DNA from: Gangjinia marincola
GTDB lineage: Bacteria; Bacteroidota; Bacteroidia; Flavobacteriales; Flavobacteriaceae
DNA length: 64,000 bases
Reading direction: 5' to 3'
Assembly (NCBI RefSeq): GCF_039523415.1
Contig: NZ_BAAAFG010000012.1
Span: 1 to 64,000, forward strand
Shown: positions 1 to 7,900 of the stretch, piece by piece
Layout: each line of letters opens with the position of its first letter
How positions within the stretch are numbered: position 1 is the stretch's first letter
Made by a program: the position numbers and the translations under genes
Notes under the pieces: model-generated
What the model was told of the DNA's origin: nothing
Seen by the model: the letters and a program-made list of their open reading frames with translations, nothing else
Database searches by the model: none

Positions 1-118
1 ATAGACAATTAGATTCAAATGGGGTGCGATGTACAAATCCCGTTGAAGGCGATGGAGCAAAAAGGGAAACGCACAGCGTGCGTGATTTTTGCGTCCCCCT
101 AGGGCCATTGCCTTCAAC
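1..118. repeat. Direct repeat copy 1 (gene-less cassette-like unit, cut by window edge)
   Basis: The first 118 bases recur at 2238-2355 with one mismatch by eye (position 101). The unit contains its own inverted repeat: GTTGAAGGCGATGG at 42-55 and CCATTGCCTTCAAC at 105-118. There is no open reading frame in it. It abuts the inverted-repeat site at 110-243, whose outer core (GTTGAAGGC on the minus strand) is the end of this repeat. Because copy 2 belongs to a 159-base unit (2197-2355), copy 1 is probably the same unit truncated by the window edge. Confidence 0.9.
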
Positions 119-243
119 GGTCTGGGCTATGCTCAGTGCGGGGTTAAAGGTCAGTATCTTTCAGTTTTCTGGCCCGATTTTCAAGAGATAAGTCTCTCAA
201 AATTAATGTATTGCCCGCATTGATTATAGCCGTTGTTAGCATT
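110..243 (-). repeat. attC-like imperfect inverted repeat, site A
   Basis: Read on the minus strand this site begins right after the SIS gene with AATGCTAAC (235-243) and ends with GTTGAAGGC (110-118). The inner arms are CCCGCATTGATTATAGCC (214-231) and GGCTATGCTCAGTGCGGG (125-142), which pair at 14 of 18 positions. The spacing AAC-to-TAT is 6 bases on the gene side and 9 on the far side, so the arms are asymmetric. That layout (outer simple cores, inner arms, unequal spacers) is what integron attC sites look like. No recombinase is visible, so the function is inferred. Confidence 0.6.
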
Positions 244-252
244 AGTTCTTTT

Positions 253-969
253 TTAAAGATGTTTAATCCTTGATTCAAATCTTTCATAAAGTCTGTCATT
301 ATCAGTCTCATCAATATTTTGACTTTGAAAAATTGGTACAGATATTCCTTGTTTACGATTAATTTTTATTGCTTCGGTCGTAAGAATGTTGACAATCAAA
401 ATGCCAAGAACAGATGACGCAGGCCCAATAAGCTTTTGGTCAGACTTCATTACTCCGTCTCCAGAAGGAACGCAATTATCAATTACTAAATCGGCAATCT
501 CAAAGAGTCTTTTACCGCTTTTATGTCGTGATTCATATTTCTGGGATTGTTCAAGAGACGTGATCGCAATTACTTTAAGTCCTTCGTTTCTAGCTTTGAT
601 TGCCATTTCGATTGGTATCGCATTTCTTCCAGAATTAGATATTACAATTATCAAGTCTGATTTTTGGATTTTATAATTGTTCCAGAGTATTTCTGCAATA
701 CCGCTTACTTGTTCAATTTCTGCTGATCTTCTTGCTCCACCAGTGAGTAGCACTAAGTCGTCCATAATTGCATTAACATTCGCTATATTAGATGCCCTTC
801 CAAACATTTCCATTGCAATCATTTGAGAGTGACCGGTTCCGATCGTGTGAATAATTCCGTCATCGGCAACAATTTTTGCTACCATTCGTGATGCAGTTTT
901 TAATTTCTCGCTTTGTGTCGCTGAAAGTTTATCTATTAACTTTTTGATTTCATCTAAGTATTCAAACAT
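253..969 (-). CDS. SIS-domain protein, UPF0309 / phosphosugar-binding type
   Basis: The 238-residue cytosolic protein has a single sugar isomerase (SIS) fold. The phosphosugar-binding signatures are GTGHS at residues 44-48 and SNSGRNAIPIE at 111-121, and the length matches UPF0309-type SIS proteins (about 240-250). Such proteins bind or isomerise phosphorylated sugars; the exact substrate cannot be read from sequence. Nothing nearby is a sugar kinase or transporter. The gene sits between two attC-like inverted repeats (110-243 and 991-1191), so it looks like the cargo of one cassette. The ATG is only 22 bases from the upstream core site, and no Shine-Dalgarno sequence is visible. The family is clear, the role is not. 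Confidence 0.85.
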   Translation of the reverse strand: MFEYLDEIKKLIDKLSATQSEKLKTASRMVAKIVADDGIIHTIGTGHSQMIAMEMFGRASNIANVNAIMDDLVLLTGGARRSAEIEQVSGIAEILWNNYKIQKSDLIIVISNSGRNAIPIEMAIKARNEGLKVIAITSLEQSQKYESRHKSGKRLFEIADLVIDNCVPSGDGVMKSDQKLIGPASSVLGILIVNILTTEAIKINRKQGISVPIFQSQNIDETDNDRLYERFESRIKHL

Positions 970-990
970 TTTAATCGTATAGTTTTAATT

Positions 991-1191
991 AATGCTAACG
1001 GTTGAGCTATGAACAGTATGGGAGCAAATTAGCGTTTGCTTTCCGCCACGCACATAGCGAAATCTTATTGTTTTGATTTATTTTTTCTTGTCCAGAGCAA
1101 AATCCATAAGATTTTGCGGACTTCATAAAAATACGCAAACCTTTCGATTGAGCCCGAAGCCCTTATTGTTTATAGGTTGTGTTGTAAAACG
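991..1191 (-). repeat. attC-like imperfect inverted repeat, site B
   Basis: This site fills the gap between the DUF4145-like gene and the SIS gene. On the minus strand it starts with CGTTTTACAAC (1181-1191) and ends with GTTAGCATT (991-999). The inner arms are CTATGAACAGTATGGG (1007-1022) and GCCCTTATTGTTTATAG (1159-1175), which pair with a few mismatches. The AAC-to-TAT spacers are 6 and 8 bases. The end of the site, GTTAGCATT, is the reverse complement of the AATGCTAAC that opens site A on the other side of the SIS gene, as expected when both belong to one circularisable cassette. Confidence 0.6.
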
Positions 1192-1194
1192 TTT

Positions 1195-2103
1195 TTATTT
1201 CAGTCCTTTTACGATTTCTTTCAAATCTTTTATCTCCGACTTTTCTTCATTTATTTTTTTTATCACAAACTCAAGCAGAACTAATATTTTGCTAGCTTTT
1301 TCTAAAGATTCTGATTCTGTTAAAGAATGAAGTCCTTCCGAAGTTTGGTTATACAATAACTTAATTGGATTGTCCCCAAGTACTTTCAACGAACTTGGTA
1401 AATGTTCAAATATGTTGTCGTAGATAGTGCTGACTTTGGGGTTTTCATTATGCTTATCTAATAGTTTTTGAATTTCAGAATTATGAGAATCAGGTAGTTT
1501 TTTGATACTCTCAACAATATGAATTAGTTCCTTCTCAACGATTCTGCGAAAGTATGCTAATGCTCCTATGCCAAAATTTTGAGCTAACGCATTAATACCT
1601 TTGTAATACCATTTATTGGATTCTCTGTCAAAATAATTTTTGATTATTTTGTTAGGAAGAATACTTATTTCTGGAGAAGCTCCAATTTTTTCTATTAAAA
1701 TGTCAGGCTTATTTTTAGGAGGAGGAGGTTCGGGAATATTAGAAATGGGCTTACTAATACGACCCAAATCTTCTAGTATAACATTGTTAGAATATACATG
1801 AAGTTGAAATTCTACGTGATACTCATTGCAAGACTTACACTTACATATTGCTTTGAAAGTATGATTTAATTTTCCATCTATTATAAAATCATTGGATAAA
1901 TTGTACATAATCCCATAGTAGGGTTCGTAGGATGGCTCTAATTCAATTTCAAAAGTTCTATATGCCTCTTCCTTTTCGCATTTGTATTCAAAGGTTTGTC
2001 CAATAAAATCGGTTGGAATGACAAATGTTTTCCCTCCTGGAGTATATTCTTTGTGTAGTACAAATTCTTTGTAAAGACCATAGTCTTCTAAAAACTCTTT
2101 CAT
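1195..2103 (-). CDS. DUF4145-like protein with N-terminal Cys cluster
   Basis: The 302-residue protein has no signal peptide or membrane segment. Residues 87-92 carry a CxCxxC cluster, with another Cys at 42, consistent with a small metal-binding knuckle in an all-beta N-terminal region. A proline-rich linker follows (125-130). Residues about 175-290 are helical and contain GALAYFRRIVEKELI, which resembles the core helix of DUF4145 domains often seen in defence or restriction-associated proteins. The gene lies directly between sites B and C, and its ATG is about 12 bases from site C. No partner enzyme is present in the window. The DUF4145 assignment is by motif only; function unknown. Confidence 0.65.
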   Translation of the reverse strand: MKEFLEDYGLYKEFVLHKEYTPGGKTFVIPTDFIGQTFEYKCEKEEAYRTFEIELEPSYEPYYGIMYNLSNDFIIDGKLNHTFKAICKCKSCNEYHVEFQLHVYSNNVILEDLGRISKPISNIPEPPPPKNKPDILIEKIGASPEISILPNKIIKNYFDRESNKWYYKGINALAQNFGIGALAYFRRIVEKELIHIVESIKKLPDSHNSEIQKLLDKHNENPKVSTIYDNIFEHLPSSLKVLGDNPIKLLYNQTSEGLHSLTESESLEKASKILVLLEFVIKKINEEKSEIKDLKEIVKGLK

Positions 2104-2115
2104 TTATTTTAAATG

Positions 2116-2205
2116 TTTTACAACGGGATTTGTGTATGGCGTGTGGGGCGCAGCGCCACGGGTAGCCATCATCGCGCCCCATAGGGTATACACTGTGTTG
2201 AAGGC
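2116..2205 (-). repeat. attC-like imperfect inverted repeat, site C
   Basis: The outer cores are TTTTACAAC (2116-2124) and GTTGAAGGC (2197-2205). The inner arms, 2132-2151 and 2174-2193, begin GTGTAT and share the GGGGCGC end, pairing at about 15 of 20 positions. The AAC-to-TAT spacers are 6 on one side and 10 on the other. The TTTTACAAC core is the reverse complement of GTTGTAAAA (1181-1189) in site B, so sites B and C bracket the DUF4145-like gene as one unit. GC content is much higher than in the neighbouring sequence. Confidence 0.6.
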
Positions 2206-2237
2206 AGTGCTTTTTGCCTTTACACCTTGGGATAAAA

Positions 2238-2355
2238 ATAGACAATTAGATTCAAATGGGGTGCGATGTACAAATCCCGTTGAAGGCGATGGAGCAAAAA
2301 GGGAAACGCACAGCGTGCGTGATTTTTGCGTCCCCCTTGGGCCATTGCCTTCAAC
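2238..2355. repeat. Direct repeat copy 2 (gene-less cassette-like unit)
   Basis: This copy matches bases 1-118 with one difference. It is part of a 159-base unit (2197-2355) that starts and ends with the same GTTGAAGGC core in opposite orientation and carries no gene. Beyond 2355 the sequence stops resembling copy 1, so 2355 is taken as the edge of the cassette-like region. Confidence 0.9.
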
Positions 2356-2687
2356 TCGTTTATATCAGCAATACTACTAAAAAAATGATATAAGACATCG
2401 TTGTAAATGTAAAATTATGACAATCAATATGTTGAAAATACAGAATTTTTGATATTGCGTATATCCACCTAGTTGTTGATATACTCCTTGAGGAAGAGTT
2501 ATTTCACTATATATCCAAAATATTAAATTTTTAATGTGCTAAAAAATAATGGAATACAAATAAAATTAGTTTTAAACATGATGATTGTGCAAAGATATGT
2601 CGATATACGTATAGAATTGATAATATAGGTTGTCAAGTACAATGTCAAAAAAGCGATGGATGTAAATCAAACAAAACCTTGAACCAT
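2356..2687. other. Non-coding AT-rich spacer
   Basis: This stretch joins the cassette-like region to the TamA-type gene, whose stop is at 2688. I see no open reading frame with coding character. The only structure noticed is a short inverted repeat, GTATATC (2459-2465) and GATATAC (2478-2484), without a T-tract. Confidence 0.6.
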
Positions 2688-4994
2688 CTAAAAAGGATAC
2701 CCAATCGCAAAGTTAAACACGGGTTCATCCCACCTAAAATCCCAACGTTCGCCTTCGTCAAGCTGAGGGTCGTGAATGGGAGCTGCTAAGTCAAAACGAA
2801 TCACAAAACTCTGGATGTCAATCCTAATTCCTGTACCCACGCCAATACCCAGTTCATTGATAAAATCAGATTCAAAGCGGCTACCGCTGAGTTGGGTATT
2901 TTCAGGAGCGTTCCATACATTACCGGCATCTCCAAAGACCGCCCCGTTTACAAAGTTAAACAGCGGGAAACGGTACTCAATGTTTGCCTCCAGTCTAATA
3001 TTCCCTGCCTGATCGTAAAAGCTGGTCTGATCACCATCCTCTGGCGTGTAGGTTCCCGGTCCTAAGGACCTGATTTGAAATGCACGCACACTGTACGGTC
3101 CACCACTAAAATACTGCTTTAAGTAGGGGAGGACGTCACTGTTGCCATAGGGTTTACCATAGCCAGCAAATAAGCGCGTAGCGATCTTTTGGCGTTTGGC
3201 GAACTTAAAGTGATAACGCACATCTACATCTGCCTTGGCGTACTGGGAATATTGCAGCCCAAAGATGGTCGCAGGATCATCTGGACTCCCCCCGCCACTA
3301 AACAGGCTTAGGGAATTACCGGCGGTATCCAGGTTGAAATTAAAGTAGAATTGGTGCGTATCCTTAGTGTCTACCATCCCATTGTAGGTAAACGAATACC
3401 GCATCCCGCTAATGAATTGCTGATCAAAACTACGCTGTAAGAACTCATTGTCATCCAACACCTCTTGGAAATCAGTCGTAACGTTACCCAGATTTACGTA
3501 GGTGCTCTCTACAGGAAAGAATTCGTGGGTGACATAACGGTTAGCCTGCCATAAATACCCCAGTTTGGCATTGAGAGAAGTAAGCGAAAACAACTGGCTG
3601 CGGTTTAAATATTCTGCTCCCAGACTCATCACCGTTTTTGGGATGGCGTAATCAAACCAATCTGTATTAATGGTAAAGGGTAAAATCATTCGTGGGAAGG
3701 TGAGCTTGCTTTCTACGCCTAGTAGCAAACTACTTGTTCCTAGATTTTGTTTGGTAGAGCCCAATTGTACTTCATACCCCACATTGGCCGATAGGTCCAG
3801 GATCTCTCCGCCTCCAAACAGATTTCGGTTGGTGTAAGAGGTTGAAAAATTTGGTCCGGCAAAATTATTAGATTTCGTCACTGCTTTTAACTCTGCCCTT
3901 AGTGAACGTTTGTTCAAGGGTGAAAGATAGATGTTGGCCTCCAGCAGTCCCAGGCTGTCACTGGGATTAGTATCCAGCTCATTGTATTCAATATTGATGA
4001 ACTTATATAAACCGATAGAGGAAAGCCTTCGGCTGGTGTTGGAGGATTTTTTAGGACTGTACAAATCACCTTCTTCAATCAAAATAAACGGATCCAGTCG
4101 CTTGGGTTTAAAAAAAACTTCTTTTTGAAAATAATTCTTTTCGGCATACCTGTCTTTAAACTTCCGCGAAAGCGAATCTTCCTCAACCGAATAATGCGGA
4201 TAGATATTGACGGTTTTGATCTTATAGGGAATGGTCGATTTTTCGGGGATTTTATTCTTCAGGCGTAGAAAGAGGTCAAACCTCCTGGTATCGTATTGAT
4301 TCGTATCTGCCTCAAAAATTAATAATCCGGCATTGAAATGATAATATCCTTTACTCCTAAGTTCTCTCTCTAAACGTTCTCTTTCCGCCTTGAGCGCACT
4401 CAAATCAAAGCGCATCTTGTCTTTGATGATGTTGCCCGGCAGCTCTTTTTTAAGTTCAGAATAAATCAGCATGGTATCGGTATCCAGCTGATACGATTTA
4501 AGCAAATAGGGATTTAAGAGTTTTACGCGATAATCAACGCTGGCTTCTTTATTGGCGGTGTCGCGCTTAACATCTGACGCGACCACACTGTAGAAAAATC
4601 CATTATTCTCCAGCTTGCCTCTAATGAGATCTTCTACCTGGTAGGGTTCAACATCAGACAGGTATACAGGTTCCTTCCCGAACTTATTATTGAGGAATTT
4701 ATTGATGAAACCGGGTTTTTCTCGTTGGGCTTTATAGTGAAAATACAACCCGGGATACATGCCTAAAAACTTGTTGTTGGTGGCAGGGATTAAACTGGCC
4801 GTCAGTGCATTTTTTAATTCTCCTTTGTCCTTAATAACTGTATCGCTCACCACTTCTACATTATCACTGGTATACAGGTATTCCCCCTCTGGTATAAAAC
4901 GCTCTACGCTACAGGAACTTAGTCCCAATAGAAATATCCCCAGGACCAGAGCGCAGCAGATTCTTTTTGTATATGGGTAGCGATTATTCTTCAC
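2688..4994 (-). CDS. BamA/TamA-family outer membrane lipoprotein
   Basis: This is an Omp85-superfamily protein that would insert or export proteins at the outer membrane, working with the TamB-like protein encoded immediately upstream. From the GTG at 4994 it is 768 residues: a lipoprotein signal with lipobox LSSC around residues 24-27, POTRA-like segments to about residue 370, then a C-terminal beta-barrel with the surface-antigen pattern (YSVRAFQIRSLGPGTY, FGDAGNVWN). An ATG at 5093 is in frame, but would place a 33-residue non-signal extension inside tamB. The GTG gives a clean signal peptide and overlaps the tamB stop by 11 bases, implying translational coupling, so I prefer it. Family is certain, start less so. 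Confidence 0.88.
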   Translation of the reverse strand: MKNNRYPYTKRICCALVLGIFLLGLSSCSVERFIPEGEYLYTSDNVEVVSDTVIKDKGELKNALTASLIPATNNKFLGMYPGLYFHYKAQREKPGFINKFLNNKFGKEPVYLSDVEPYQVEDLIRGKLENNGFFYSVVASDVKRDTANKEASVDYRVKLLNPYLLKSYQLDTDTMLIYSELKKELPGNIIKDKMRFDLSALKAERERLERELRSKGYYHFNAGLLIFEADTNQYDTRRFDLFLRLKNKIPEKSTIPYKIKTVNIYPHYSVEEDSLSRKFKDRYAEKNYFQKEVFFKPKRLDPFILIEEGDLYSPKKSSNTSRRLSSIGLYKFINIEYNELDTNPSDSLGLLEANIYLSPLNKRSLRAELKAVTKSNNFAGPNFSTSYTNRNLFGGGEILDLSANVGYEVQLGSTKQNLGTSSLLLGVESKLTFPRMILPFTINTDWFDYAIPKTVMSLGAEYLNRSQLFSLTSLNAKLGYLWQANRYVTHEFFPVESTYVNLGNVTTDFQEVLDDNEFLQRSFDQQFISGMRYSFTYNGMVDTKDTHQFYFNFNLDTAGNSLSLFSGGGSPDDPATIFGLQYSQYAKADVDVRYHFKFAKRQKIATRLFAGYGKPYGNSDVLPYLKQYFSGGPYSVRAFQIRSLGPGTYTPEDGDQTSFYDQAGNIRLEANIEYRFPLFNFVNGAVFGDAGNVWNAPENTQLSGSRFESDFINELGIGVGTGIRIDIQSFVIRFDLAAPIHDPQLDEGERWDFRWDEPVFNFAIGYPF

Positions 4995-7900
4995 CAGATG
5001 ATTTAATTTTTGTTTTTGTACTAAACAGGGAACGCCACAATTCATCAAATTGATTGAATTCGCGCGTAAATATGAGCGAAATTCCATTGACAATCAACTG
5101 CCCGTCAATGATGTTTTCAAATTGATTTCTTCTAAAGCCTTTTAAGCGATAGCGCCCGTCTTTAGTAAGTAAATAAGCGATGCTCACGTTACCAATCAAA
5201 GGTGTGGTTTCAGTATCGTTCGCATTGTTATTGCCGCCTTCTACATCTACCTGGCTGCCCACTCTAACCACTAATCGATCATCCAATAATTTCTTTTGAG
5301 CAGCGACATCCAGGGTGGTGCGTTGCTCTGGATTGTCTCCCTGATAATCGGTGTAGCTGTCCAGTCCAAAGTCCAGTGAAAAGCCGCTGTCTCCTAATAA
5401 TTTATCTGAAAATACATTTAATTGATCAGAGATTGCGTCATTAAGGTTATCCCGCGCAATATTGGCACCGCTAATGCCTGATCCGTCACTGCCTGAAGCC
5501 GAAAATTTATTCAACACCAGCAAGCTAAAGACTTGTTTATTGAGCTGCGCCTCTTGTTGGTTGACCTGTTGCACATAGCCATAAACTTCTCCACCGGCTA
5601 ATCCACGCTCACTCTCTGGCATGTCTAATCCAAACGATATTTTAGGCTGAAGGATTTCACCGTCAATATTTAAATACACATAGAACTCAGCTTCCTGCCT
5701 AAACCGTTGACTGTCAGCGCTACCTAACGAACTAGTTTGCAGCGCCATTAATCCTGAAGCCGAGGTTTCTACATCATATCGTGCTTTTACGTCCAGTTGA
5801 GCTCCCAAAACGTCTCCATACCAGCTTACTTTACTGCCTTCCAGGATTTCAAACCTGCGCTTGACCAGATTGTAGAGGCTCATTTCATAAAACCCATCGG
5901 TGATCGTGTAGCTTCCATTTAATCTCATCCTGCCTGAAGCATCCATCCCAAAATCCAAATTACCGTTTCCTTGTACCTGTAGTTGATCCCCGGTTTGTTC
6001 GTTGAGAATTATGCTCACTTTAGCCCCTTTATTGATCAATAATTTAGCGGTGATGTCCAGTCCCGAAACGGTGTAGACTTCTTCTTCAGACTCGGTTAAA
6101 ATACTATCGGGGTTTTCTTTGTTTACAAACATGACAACACCCTGCATAGACGCGATTTGAGTTTGTTGGGGAGGCAGCACATAGGAGACATTGGTGTCCT
6201 CTTTCACCACCAGTTTTCCTTTTAACACCGGTAATTTGAGATCGCCGGTAAGTGTGGCATCGGCATTAAAACTTGCAGTTCCATAGAACAGATCAAAATC
6301 ATCTTCATCTGAGTTTAAGATGTGAAAATCATCTGCTTTGAGGGTTAAATCAAATGTTGGATTAAGGAAATTTTCTGTTCCTATTTTTCCGCTAACGACC
6401 AAGTCATTTTTCTTTTCATCGGTAATCGTGAAACCATTCATAGCAATCGCTTCGTTGTTAATCTTAATGCGTTCATTGGCAAGTGTAAACGCGGCATTGA
6501 GTTTTTTAATTAAAAAATCTGCTTCTTTAAAGTTGAGTTGACCGTCGTACTGAGGATCTGCTATGGTACCATCAATGTCTATTTTACCTGTAATCTCACC
6601 TTGTGCATTTTGAAGTTCGCCTAATGAAAACGCCTCGACTGCTTTCATATCAATACGATTGAGGTTTAAGTCCAGGTCAATTTGAGCAGAGGTAGGATTG
6701 GGGCGATAATCCCCGGTTAAATCTATGTCAATGAGTCCGCCATTTATCTCCATGTCGGCCGTGTAGTCGATCCCGTTTTTTGATTGAGCATTCAAGGCAA
6801 TCTTGCCCATATCTTGCTCCATCACCTTAAACTTATTGACCGTTAAGTCTGCCACTAAAGCAGGCTTTTCAAATGGAAATTCTACTGCGAAATAACCGTT
6901 TACATCACCTTCGGCGAGTTTTTCATCCGGATTTAAGTAAGTAAATAAGGTTTGAAACGGCCAATTTCCCAATTCCATTCCAATATGTTCTCCTTTGATA
7001 TTGGGAACATTGTTGACTAATTCAACTCGTTTGGTATTTCCTGCTTGACCTTCAGGTTGGCGAGTTAGTACAAAATCGTAGGCTTCAATATTGGTCTTTG
7101 TAATGACGAGTTTATTATTGGGATTAACGTTCCATTGGTTTCGGTTAAAAATTAATTCTGAAGTGTCTAAACTAAATTCATACCGTTGCTCTTGGTTTTG
7201 AATGATTTTTGATTTTATATGGATGAGTTTTTCGGCGTCTGCATAGGAGATAAAGTCAAGATTGACCACATTATCGGCCACCTTGCCGTCAAACACCGTT
7301 TTTTGGATATCTATGGGCCCCGACTGAATATTCTTAAACGCCAGTTCAAAATCTAAATGTTCTTTGTCGCTATCAACCACCGCATGAAGGCTATCTACCG
7401 TAGTACCCGCGTAAATAATGAGCGGTGCATGAAGACTGGATGTTAATTTACGCTCCTTTTCTTTAAAATTCATGTTGATGGAAATGGTATCCATCTCAGT
7501 AATGCCCGGTAGGAATACCTCACTCAAAATAGGAGCTTCACTTAAGGTAGCACTCACCGTGAGGTTCACAGGGTTTGTAATTGTATCGGTTTGAGGAGTT
7601 TCGGTGACGTAACGCTCAAAATGGTTTTGGAGCGCAGCGCCTAATCCGCCGGGATCTGTATTTGAATTTAGGGTAAGATCCAATATTCGGTTTTGTATCT
7701 TCACAGCTGTGGTATCTGGCTCAACGTGAGCCTTGAGATCAAAATTCCCCAGCAAATACGCTTCATTGTTTAAGACAGCGACGCCATCGATAATTTCGGC
7801 ATCAACATCATAATCTTTGGTGTTGCCTTCAAGACTGGCATCTAATTTAAAAGCTGTTCTTACATCGCGTCTGGTAAGACCTATGCCTTTTAAATTTGCA

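Noticed and set aside
2132..2380. An 82-codon plus-strand frame over the array edge
   Set aside because: It runs through site C and copy 2 of the repeat, has an Arg/Pro-rich composition unlike its neighbours and no family match.
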